Source of the DNA: an uncultured Lachnospiraceae bacterium
GTDB taxonomy: Bacteria > Bacillota > Clostridia > Lachnospirales > Lachnospiraceae
Reading direction: 5' to 3'
Length of the DNA stretch: 38,624 bases
Assembly: GCA_945913255.1 (NCBI GenBank)
Contig: CAMEDC010000032.1
Span: 1-38,624, forward strand
The notes under the pieces were generated by a model that saw nothing but the letters and a program-made list of their open reading frames with translations, was not told where the DNA came from and made no database searches. Each line of letters begins with the position of its first letter. Positions within the stretch are counted from its first letter, which is position 1. Below, piece by piece: positions 32,462 through 38,624 of this stretch. Position numbers and translations under genes: made by a program.

Positions 32462-34069
32462 CTAGCCCCAATCATCATTCAGCCAGTTTCTAAGAAGGTT
32501 TGCTGCTGCTTCCGGATTTTCGTCCACAAACTTCTCAACCATCTTTCTCGTTTCCGACTTTGACTCAACATCAATATCTTCCAGCACTGTTTCAGGGGTT
32601 GACTGAAGCATACTCTCCACCGAAAGCTCTTCCTCTTCCGGTTCCGCCTTTCTGGAGCGCATACTGCGCAGCACAACAAATCCCAAAAGTGCCAGAATCA
32701 GAACAATCATCACAATGCTGACAACGTCCGTGGTGCTCGCCTGAAAACCTTCTTTGTCATAAAAGATTGGAGACTCATAAGCAATAATGGAAATCTTGTC
32801 CTGGGAAATACCGGTAGCCATCGCTGCCATCCGGTAATACTCCTCGTCAACCTCTTTCCTGATATCTGCTCCGTTTGCCTCCTTGAACTCCTCCCAGCTG
32901 GTACCGTCCAGAAGTCCCTGGTTTTCCACATTTTCCTCATAATACTCACGATATGTAATCATGGCGATTGCCATGGAGGAATTTTCATAATTGATACCGC
33001 CTGCAGGTGTCACCTTGTAGTTGCTGGATTCATTGGGCAGATAATCAATCAAACTCTCTTTTTCTGTGGATTCACTGCTGTTATAATCCGGATTGACATA
33101 GCCGGTAAGGTTATTCCCATCGTTTGTATCCGTTCCCGGAGCCCCTGCAGCCCCATTAGAGTTCTCAGCCTCATACTGTTCCTCATGGGCCTTCATCCCC
33201 TCGGTTCGGTCCGCATTGGCATAATACTCTTTTACGGTTTCCTCATAATTGGAATAATCCATATCCAGGTAACTTGTGACTTCAATCAGGTTGTACTGTT
33301 TTGTACCATACAATACCTTTTTTACCTGATTCGCCACCATGGATTCCGCCTGGTTCTTTAACTCCTGTAAGGAATTTGCCACCCCCGCGACTGAATAATC
33401 GTCGCCACCAACGAAAAGAGCATTGCCGTCCGAATCCAGAATGGTAATATTGGCTGTGGTTGCATTGCCCAGAGAGGTTGCCACCGCCCTTGCCACATAC
33501 GTTGCATTCGCCGAAGAAAACACCCCGTCCAGTTCCAACGTGATGAATGCGGATGACTCCTCCTGTTGAGCCGCCAGCGTCCCGTTCTGTGGCGGAATAT
33601 TCAAAATGACAGTGGCATTCTTTATCGGAGACATGGTTTCTATCATCTTCTCCAGTTCCGCCTGCCGCAGCCCACGCCACTGCTTTTCTTTATCAGAACT
33701 TGTGGTGGACATACTGCTGTCCACATAATCTGAATATTTCGGCATTCCGTCAGACACGATTCCGGAAGCTCCCAGCGCCAGATTTGCCTGATAGAGCTGG
33801 CTGGTTTCCACTTCTATGGTCAGTGCATCCGCAGATTCCCTGTGCGTAATCCCTGCATCATCCAGAATGTCTACCACCTCTGCGGACTCCGCCGTGCTGC
33901 TGTAGGTGCCTATTTTTGTATATTGCGGTTTGGATATGGCATAAACCAGAATTGCAAAAGCAAAAATGACAATTGCAACAATGGCGATAATTATCGTTTT
34001 TTGTTTTGATGTAAATTTATTCCACCATTCCAGAATTTTCGCAGGTATTTCTTTCAGCTTGTCAGCCAT
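32462..34069 (-). CDS. fliF: MS-ring protein FliF
   Basis: The protein is 535 aa. It has two membrane helices (about 25-44 and 445-465) bracketing the periplasmic-side ring-building domains. The first contains TAESAEVVDILDDAGITHRE. The second contains LEKMIETMSPIKNATVILNI and QVKKVLYGTKQYNLIEVTSY. A Gly/Asn/Ser-rich loop (about 295-345) interrupts the ring domain, as usual. The C-terminal 30 residues (RKMVEKFVDENPEAAANLLR) bind FliG. FliF is the assembly platform of the basal body. It follows fliE by 36 nt. Confidence 0.97.
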   Translation of the reverse strand: MADKLKEIPAKILEWWNKFTSKQKTIIIAIVAIVIFAFAILVYAISKPQYTKIGTYSSTAESAEVVDILDDAGITHRESADALTIEVETSQLYQANLALGASGIVSDGMPKYSDYVDSSMSTTSSDKEKQWRGLRQAELEKMIETMSPIKNATVILNIPPQNGTLAAQQEESSAFITLELDGVFSSANATYVARAVATSLGNATTANITILDSDGNALFVGGDDYSVAGVANSLQELKNQAESMVANQVKKVLYGTKQYNLIEVTSYLDMDYSNYEETVKEYYANADRTEGMKAHEEQYEAENSNGAAGAPGTDTNDGNNLTGYVNPDYNSSESTEKESLIDYLPNESSNYKVTPAGGINYENSSMAIAMITYREYYEENVENQGLLDGTSWEEFKEANGADIRKEVDEEYYRMAAMATGISQDKISIIAYESPIFYDKEGFQASTTDVVSIVMIVLILALLGFVVLRSMRSRKAEPEEEELSVESMLQSTPETVLEDIDVESKSETRKMVEKFVDENPEAAANLLRNWLNDDWG

Positions 34070-34105
34070 GGTGTTTCTCCCTTGATTCTATAGTTTCAGC
34101 TATCA

Positions 34106-34435
34106 TCAGATCTGTATCTGCATGATTTCCTTGTAAGCCTCCAGCAGCTTATCGCGGATGGCCACCGTATACTGCAGCGCCGTGGAAGCCTTCTGCAGTG
34201 CAATCGTTAAATCATGGGTATTGTCTGTCTCACCCAGCGCAAACTTAATTTCCTCATCTTCCGCATCGGACAGGTAACTGTTTGTTGTCTTAATATTATC
34301 AATGGCAGTATTCAAAAAGGTGTCAAACAGTGTCCCGTCTGCCTTCTTATCTTTCTCAGCCAAAACACCCGTCATTGAGCCGACAGAAGGAACCCCATCC
34401 ACCTTCTGAAGGCTTGTGATTGCCGATAAATCCAT
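34106..34435 (-). CDS. fliE: MS-ring to rod junction protein FliE
   Basis: The protein is 109 aa. The C-terminal helix TALQYTVAIRDKLLEAYKEI, ending MQIQI, is the FliE signature, preceded by HDLTIALQKAS. FliE links the MS-ring to the rod and is one of the first exported substrates; it has no cleaved signal. It lies 29 nt after flgC and is followed by fliF, the usual early-operon order. GGAGG lies 7 nt before the ATG. Confidence 0.95.
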   Translation of the reverse strand: MDLSAITSLQKVDGVPSVGSMTGVLAEKDKKADGTLFDTFLNTAIDNIKTTNSYLSDAEDEEIKFALGETDNTHDLTIALQKASTALQYTVAIRDKLLEAYKEIMQIQI

Positions 34436-34464
34436 TTATACTCCTCCTTCGCCGCCTGTGCTTA

Positions 34465-34914
34465 TCAGCCGTTCAGTTCCAGTCCCTGTAAAGCCATGGA
34501 TTTGCTTGCATTAAAAGCGGTTGCATTCGCTTCGTATGCACGGCTGGCATCAATCATATTCGTCATTTCCGTAATGATATTTACATTGGGATAAGTTACA
34601 TAACCATTCTCGTCTGCGTCAGGATGAGAAGGGTCATATACCATATTCATCTCGGTACCGTAGTCCTCATAGACGCCGTCCACCTTCACACCCTGTCCGG
34701 TATAACCGTGATTATACGCTGCCTGACCCAGCACTCTGCTGAAGGTTGTCTGGCCGCCCTTTTCCGCAAAGGTAACCACCTTTCTCCGGTAAGGTGTTCC
34801 ATCTGCAGTCCTCGTGGTATTGGCATTCGCCACGTTTTCGGAAATTACATCCATGCGGTATCTCTGTGCCGTCATTCCGGATGCATTGATATTAAACGCT
34901 GAAAACATGCTCAT
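34465..34914 (-). CDS. flgC: Proximal rod protein FlgC
   Basis: The protein is 149 aa. The N-terminal pattern MSMFSAFNINASGMTAQRYR with DVISENVANANTTRTADGTP, and the C-terminal NIITEMTNMIDASRAYEANA with FNASKSMALQGLELNG, are typical FlgC. It builds the proximal rod with FlgB. The start has GGAGG 7 nt upstream. It follows flgB by 25 nt. Confidence 0.97.
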   Translation of the reverse strand: MSMFSAFNINASGMTAQRYRMDVISENVANANTTRTADGTPYRRKVVTFAEKGGQTTFSRVLGQAAYNHGYTGQGVKVDGVYEDYGTEMNMVYDPSHPDADENGYVTYPNVNIITEMTNMIDASRAYEANATAFNASKSMALQGLELNG

Positions 34915-34939
34915 ATTTTATCCTCCTATAACCGCCTGC

Positions 34940-35329
34940 TTATTTCATAACCGTCTGCAGATTCGTAAACTCCTGCTGGATACTTGTGAGGAGTCCCTGA
35001 TATTTCAGCTGGTTCTCTGCCAGCATGACATTCTCATTTTCAATGTCCACATTGTTTCCATCCAGGCGATAGGAATAGTTTGCATAATCCGTATAGGTTC
35101 TCACGGAAAGATTCCTGGATTTTGCGGCAGACACCTTGGAATCCATCGACTGGAACCGGTTATTTCCCAGTGCTCTCTGCAGCACGGATTCAAATGCAAC
35201 ATCCTGTCTCTTGTAACCGGGCGTATCCACGTTGGCAATATTGTTTGAAATTGCCTCATTACGAAGCCAGCTGGCATCGGCAGCCTTGTCCAGAATTCTC
35301 ACATAATCGAACACATTAGTCTGAATCAT
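34940..35329 (-). CDS. flgB: Proximal rod protein FlgB, first gene of the flagellar operon
   Basis: The protein is 129 aa. It contains RNEAISNNIANVDTPGYKRQ and DVAFESVLQRAL, then the C-terminal NVMLAENQLKYQGLLTSIQQ. FlgB is the first rod subunit after FliE. AAAGGAG lies 6 nt before the ATG. A sigma-A-type promoter lies about 55 nt upstream of the start codon, and the codY terminator lies upstream of that, so this is the head of the operon. No riboswitch-sized leader is present. Confidence 0.97.
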   Translation of the reverse strand: MIQTNVFDYVRILDKAADASWLRNEAISNNIANVDTPGYKRQDVAFESVLQRALGNNRFQSMDSKVSAAKSRNLSVRTYTDYANYSYRLDGNNVDIENENVMLAENQLKYQGLLTSIQQEFTNLQTVMK

Positions 35330-35384
35330 TTTCTTCTCCTTTCACCGGAAGCGGAAAAAGCGCATACTACACGCACTTTATTCT

Positions 35385-35412
35385 ATTATAAATTATTTCA
35401 CCAAAAAAACAA
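35385..35412 (-). promoter_or_regulatory. Sigma-A-type promoter of the flagellar/chemotaxis operon
   Basis: On the minus strand the -35 is TTGTTT (plus 35407-35412) and the -10 is a perfect TATAAT (plus 35385-35390), with 16 nt between. The transcript would start near 35378, giving a leader of about 50 nt before flgB. I see no sigma-28 type element here, so early operon expression depends on the housekeeping sigma factor, as for the B. subtilis fla/che PA promoter. Confidence 0.7.
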
Positions 35413-35446
35413 CAAATTTTGAGCCATTTCTTTCAAAAAGCAAAAA

Positions 35447-35474
35447 GAGATTTATTGAAAATTCAATAAATCCC
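35447..35474 (-). terminator. Intrinsic terminator after codY
   Basis: A perfect 10-bp stem (GATTTATTGA with TCAATAAATC, plus 449-458 and 463-472 of the 35 kb block) is followed on the minus strand by TTTTTGCTTTTT. It sits 64 nt after the codY stop and upstream of the flgB promoter, so codY and the flagellar operon are separate units apart from read-through. The AT-rich stem makes read-through plausible. Confidence 0.8.
35449..35463 (-). promoter_or_regulatory. CodY-box-like sequence upstream of the flagellar promoter
   Basis: On the minus strand AATTTTCAATAAATC matches 12 of 15 positions of the CodY consensus AATTTTCWGAAAATT. It overlaps the codY terminator stem and ends about 36 nt upstream of the flgB -35. 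In B. subtilis CodY represses the fla/che promoter. The overlap with a hairpin, which is itself palindromic and AT-rich, makes a chance match possible. Confidence 0.35.
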
Positions 35475-35537
35475 TTTATCTCCGGCGCTTTTGCCGATTC
35501 AATCCATTTTCCTATTTTATTTTCAAAAAATACACGC

Positions 35538-36326
35538 CTATTTATGCTGATTCTGTCTTTTCAACTCTGCTATCTCATCAAAGACCACATCGTTCAGCAC
35601 TTTGATATAGGTTCCCTTCATGCCGGAGGAACGGGATTCAATCACACCCGCACTCTCAAACTTTCTCAGTGCATTGACAATAACGGAACGGGTAATCCCA
35701 ACCCTGTCGGCAATCTTGCTGGCAACCAGAATTCCTTCCATCCCGTTCAGTTCATCAAATATATGCGTTATTGCTTCCATCTCGGAAAAAGAAAGCGTGC
35801 TGATGGCCGATTTCACCACCGCTATTTTCCGGCTCTCCTCTGCGCTTTCTTCATTCACAGCACGCAGCATTTCCAATCCAACCACTGTGGTTCCGTACTC
35901 ACACAGAATAATATCATCAATATCATACTGGTTATCACATTTATAAATAAACAGTGTTCCCAGACGCTCTCCGGCAATTTCAATAGGAGTTATGATTGCC
36001 TGAAATTTCTTTATGTCGGGGCTCTCAAATCCGAGCGTCTCCAGGTTGACATTCTCCTTGGTAGACAAAACTCCGAGCAAACGTTCATTCAGCATGGGAT
36101 CGATAAACCCGCCGACATTTTCGTCAATCAATTCGGTTATGGATTCGATTCCGTCAGACTTTCCCACACCGAGTACCTTTCCCTTGCGGCTGATTACCAG
36201 GATATTGGAATTCAAAATTTCGCGCATCACTTTACAGATATCGTTAAACACAACCTTGCTTGAATTGTTGTTGTGTAATAACTTTCCTATTTTTCTGGTC
36301 TTATCCAACAGCTGTACACTACTCAT
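35538..36326 (-). CDS. codY: GTP/branched-chain amino acid sensing global repressor CodY
   Basis: The protein is 262 aa, the family length. The N-terminal GAF domain begins SVQLLDKTRKIGKLLHNNNS and continues with MREILNSNILVISRKGKVLG. The C-terminal winged HTH shows ASKIADRVGITRSVIVNALR and KFESAGVIESRSSGMKGTYI, nearly invariant in CodY. It represses stationary-phase and nutrient genes when GTP and branched-chain amino acids are plentiful. The start is ATG at 36324-36326, with GGAGG 7 nt upstream. Longer in-frame starts (36332, 36383) lack a well-placed ribosome site. It lies directly upstream of the flagellar operon, as in B. subtilis. Confidence 0.97.
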   Translation of the reverse strand: MSSVQLLDKTRKIGKLLHNNNSSKVVFNDICKVMREILNSNILVISRKGKVLGVGKSDGIESITELIDENVGGFIDPMLNERLLGVLSTKENVNLETLGFESPDIKKFQAIITPIEIAGERLGTLFIYKCDNQYDIDDIILCEYGTTVVGLEMLRAVNEESAEESRKIAVVKSAISTLSFSEMEAITHIFDELNGMEGILVASKIADRVGITRSVIVNALRKFESAGVIESRSSGMKGTYIKVLNDVVFDEIAELKRQNQHK

Positions 36327-36371
36327 ATACATTCCTCCGCTTTTTGCCAACGTATATAAAGATACAACTGT

Positions 36372-36400
36372 AGTGTAACACAACCGAAGTCAGATTACAA
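36372..36400 (-). promoter_or_regulatory. Probable codY promoter
   Basis: On the minus strand TTGTAA (plus 36395-36400) and TACACT (plus 36372-36377) are 17 nt apart, each matching four of six consensus positions. The start would fall about 40 nt before the codY ATG. No terminator is visible between topA and codY, so topA read-through could also contribute. Confidence 0.45.
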
Positions 36401-36429
36401 TGCGTAAATTACGAATTTATTTGTTTTTT

Positions 36430-38508
36430 TCATGATTTATTTGACAATTCAAACAACACATTATATCCGCACTGTTCATTTGCGCATACCAGCTTGTTCC
36501 CTTTTATCAGCAAAGGTTCTCCGCATTTGGGGCAGTTCTGTCCCGAGGGCTTCTGCCACACCATAAAATCACAGTTGGGATTGTCAATGCAGCCATAGTA
36601 TTTTCTGCCTTTTTTGGTTTTCTTCAGCACAATATCCTTGCCGCATTTCGGACAGTTCACCCCGATTTTTTCAAAATAGGGTTTCGTGTTGCGGCACTCC
36701 GGGAACCCGGGGCAAGCCAGAAATCTCCCGTGGGGTCCATACTTGATAACCATCTGTCTGCCGCAGAGATCGCAGACCTCGTCACTGACCTCATCCGCTA
36801 TTTTAACCTGTTCCAGTTCCTTTTCTGCCTGCTTTACGGCTTCGTCCAGATCAGGATAGAAGTTGGAAACAATTGTCTTCCACTTTACAGTCCCCTCTTC
36901 CACACCGTCAAGCAAAGCTTCCATATTGGCAGTAAAGTTCACATCCACAATGGTAGGAAATGCCTCCTTCATCATGTTGTTTACCACTTCACCCAGTTCC
37001 GTGACATAAAGGTTCTTATTTTCCTTGGCAATATATCGTCTTGCCAGAATTGTGGTAATGGTAGGAGCATAGGTACTGGGACGTCCTATTCCGAGTTCCT
37101 CAAGTGCTCTGACCAGAGAAGCTTCGGTATAATGTGCAGGCGGTTGCGTAAAATGCTGTCTGGGGTCAAATGACTGAAAGGAAAGCACACTGTCACGATT
37201 CAGTTCACCGCTTAATGTATTTTCCTCCTCCCTGTCATCCTCAGAAGTATATACACTCATAAAGCCTTCGAATTTACAGTTGGATGCAGACAAAGTGAAT
37301 ACCTGCTGTTTCGCCTGGATTTTTACAGTAGTTGTCTCATATCTGGCAGCGCTCATGCGGCTCGCCACAAACCGCTTCCAAATCAGCTGATACAGGCGGA
37401 ATAAATCTCTGGGCAAATCCTCTTTTATTTCCAGAGGAATCCTGTTTAAGTCGGTAGGACGGATGGCTTCATGCGCATCCTGGATTTTCTGTGCATTCTT
37501 CTTCTCGGCTGTCGTCTCGGCAAGATACTTTTCTCCGTAATGTGATTCGATAAACTCTGCCGCCATGTTCTCAGCTTCCTCGGAAACACGGGTGGAATCC
37601 GTACGAAGATACGTAATCAGACCGACAGTCCCTTCTCCGGGGATATCAACACCCTCGTAAAGCTGCTGTGCCAGCCGCATGGTTTTCTGCGTGGAGAAAT
37701 TCAGTACCTTGCTGGCCTCCTGCTGAAGTGTGGAAGTTGTAAATGGGAAAGGAGGTTTTTTCGTTCTCTCACCCTTTTTCACCTCAGTCACCTTATACTC
37801 TGCCCCTTTCAGGGAATCCATTATCTTTTGAGCCTGAGTTTCATCCGATATGGTCTGCTTTCCCTCTGTGGTGCCATAGTATTTTGCACTGATAGGCTTC
37901 TTTTCACCTTTCACATTTAAATTGACGTCCAGAGTCCAATATTCTTCCGGAACAAACGCATTAATCTCATCTTCACGGTCACAAATAATTCGCAGTGCAA
38001 CCGACTGTACACGACCGGCACTCAAGCCTCTCTTGATTTTTGCCCATAAAAGCGGTGAAATACGATATCCCACCATTCTGTCCAGAACACGTCTTGCCTG
38101 CTGAGCATCCACCAGATCCATATTGATCTCCCTGGCATTCTTCAGGGATTCCTTCACTGCGTTTTTGGTAATTTCATTAAAAGTGATACGATATACCTTT
38201 TTGTCTTCCAGCTTCAAGGCATGATAAAGATGCCAGGAAATTGCCTCTCCTTCGCGGTCAGGGTCGGTTGCGAGATAAATCTTTTCCGCTTTTTTTACTT
38301 CCTTGCGCAAATTTGCAAGAATATCTCCCTTTCCCCGTATCGTGATATATTTCGGTTCATAGTCATGTTCCACATCGATTCCCAGACTGCTTTTGGGCAG
38401 GTCACGCACATGTCCGTTGCTGGCTGCCACCTCATAATTGCTCCCCAGAAACTTTTTGATGGTTTTTACTTTTGCAGGTGATTCCACGATTACCAGATAT
38501 TTCGCCAT
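36430..38508 (-). CDS. topA: DNA topoisomerase I
   Basis: The protein is 692 aa, the usual Firmicute length. The Toprim domain begins YLVIVESPAKVKTIKKFLGS, with the acidic DPDREGEA at 82-89. The catalytic Tyr300 lies in VGLITYLRTDSTRVSEEA. Later core motifs (GRPSTYAPTI) are present. The C-terminus carries three four-cysteine zinc ribbons, starting at CDLC, CPKC and CPKC. It relaxes negative supercoils. In B. subtilis trmFO, xerC and hslVU separate topA from codY; here only 103 nt lie between the topA stop and the codY start. The start has a GGGG/GGGA-type ribosome site and a near-consensus promoter upstream. Confidence 0.97.
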   Translation of the reverse strand: MAKYLVIVESPAKVKTIKKFLGSNYEVAASNGHVRDLPKSSLGIDVEHDYEPKYITIRGKGDILANLRKEVKKAEKIYLATDPDREGEAISWHLYHALKLEDKKVYRITFNEITKNAVKESLKNAREINMDLVDAQQARRVLDRMVGYRISPLLWAKIKRGLSAGRVQSVALRIICDREDEINAFVPEEYWTLDVNLNVKGEKKPISAKYYGTTEGKQTISDETQAQKIMDSLKGAEYKVTEVKKGERTKKPPFPFTTSTLQQEASKVLNFSTQKTMRLAQQLYEGVDIPGEGTVGLITYLRTDSTRVSEEAENMAAEFIESHYGEKYLAETTAEKKNAQKIQDAHEAIRPTDLNRIPLEIKEDLPRDLFRLYQLIWKRFVASRMSAARYETTTVKIQAKQQVFTLSASNCKFEGFMSVYTSEDDREEENTLSGELNRDSVLSFQSFDPRQHFTQPPAHYTEASLVRALEELGIGRPSTYAPTITTILARRYIAKENKNLYVTELGEVVNNMMKEAFPTIVDVNFTANMEALLDGVEEGTVKWKTIVSNFYPDLDEAVKQAEKELEQVKIADEVSDEVCDLCGRQMVIKYGPHGRFLACPGFPECRNTKPYFEKIGVNCPKCGKDIVLKKTKKGRKYYGCIDNPNCDFMVWQKPSGQNCPKCGEPLLIKGNKLVCANEQCGYNVLFELSNKS

Positions 38509-38579
38509 TGTCTGTTCCCCTTTATTCTAAAGTTTCTTCTATAATATAGTAACATTCCCTCAAAGTGTAATCGTGAACC

Positions 38580-38608
38580 ACTATACACCAAAACCAATAT
38601 GGGTGCAA
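38580..38608 (-). promoter_or_regulatory. Sigma-A-type promoter of topA
   Basis: On the minus strand TTGCAC (plus 38603-38608) and TATAGT (plus 38580-38585) are separated by 17 nt. The message would have a leader of about 65 nt. The last 116 nt of the window contain no ORF of note. Confidence 0.7.
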
Positions 38609-38624
38609 GTTTTTTTTCTGATTG

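Noticed and set aside
31140..32465. 441-codon plus-strand open frame opposite fliG and fliH
   Set aside because: It is antisense to two well-supported genes. The Cys/His/Phe-rich composition is typical of a reverse-complement shadow and it has no ribosome site or domain.
35330..35537. c-di-GMP riboswitch or invertible 'flagellar switch' ahead of flgB, as in Clostridioides difficile
   Set aside because: The inferred leader is only about 50 nt, too short for a GEMM riboswitch. The only inverted repeat is the codY terminator, with no flanking recombination repeats.

Overview
The window is a single minus-strand block from a motile, low-to-mid-GC Firmicute. It is most likely a member of class Clostridia, family Lachnospiraceae (Roseburia/Butyrivibrio/Lachnospira-like). 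The assignment rests on gene order, on the style of the proteins (long FlgE, FliY with both phosphatase motifs, MotAB inside the operon, FapA next to the flagellar sigma factor) and on consensus sigma-A signals. No species is claimed.

Read in the direction of transcription (high to low coordinates), it starts with topA under its own sigma-A-type promoter. The nutrient regulator codY follows, and ends in a strong intrinsic terminator (about 35447-35474). Just downstream, a second sigma-A-type promoter (-10 TATAAT at 35385-35390) opens a giant flagellar and chemotaxis operon. It has about 40 tightly packed genes over about 35 kb, many overlapping by 1-14 nt. The order is: basal body and rotor (flgB, flgC, fliE, fliF, fliG); export ATPase complex (fliH, fliI, fliJ); MotE-like protein, fliK, flgD, TIGR02530 protein, flgE; flbD/swrD, motA, motB, fliL; switch (fliM, fliY) with cheY; export gate (fliO, fliP, fliQ, fliR, flhB, flhA); placement GTPase pair (flhF, flhG); a PilZ c-di-GMP brake; chemotaxis genes (cheB, cheA, cheW, cheC, cheD); a two-TM orphan; the flagellar sigma factor; fapA; and three poorly known tail genes. 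A hairpin at 278-301 closes the operon. A promoter for the next gene, rpsB (only its first 38 codons are in the window), is superimposed on that hairpin.

The layout closely follows the Bacillus subtilis codY-fla/che-sigD-swrB-rpsB locus. The differences are: no xerC/hslVU between topA and codY, insertion of motAB and the PilZ gene, and insertion of fapA and small genes between the sigma factor and rpsB. By position and architecture, the 243-aa tail protein is a candidate SwrB counterpart.

The genes build one machine. The type III export gate and ATPase secrete rod and hook parts. MotAB drives the FliG/FliM/FliY rotor. CheA/CheW signal through CheY to that rotor. CheC, FliY and CheD/CheB provide dephosphorylation and adaptation. 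FlhF/FlhG set placement and number, and the PilZ protein probably couples c-di-GMP to the motor. Flagellin, fliD/fliS, flgK/L, flgM, cheR, cheV and receptors are not here and must lie elsewhere.

I found no mobile element, CRISPR array, rRNA or tRNA. Every stretch longer than 300 bases contains a gene. The least explained parts are the operon tail, an extra helical domain on FlgD, a Met/Gly-rich repeat in FliY, an 18-codon mini-ORF between fliP and fliQ, and a hairpin-plus-promoter element between flgE and flbD.
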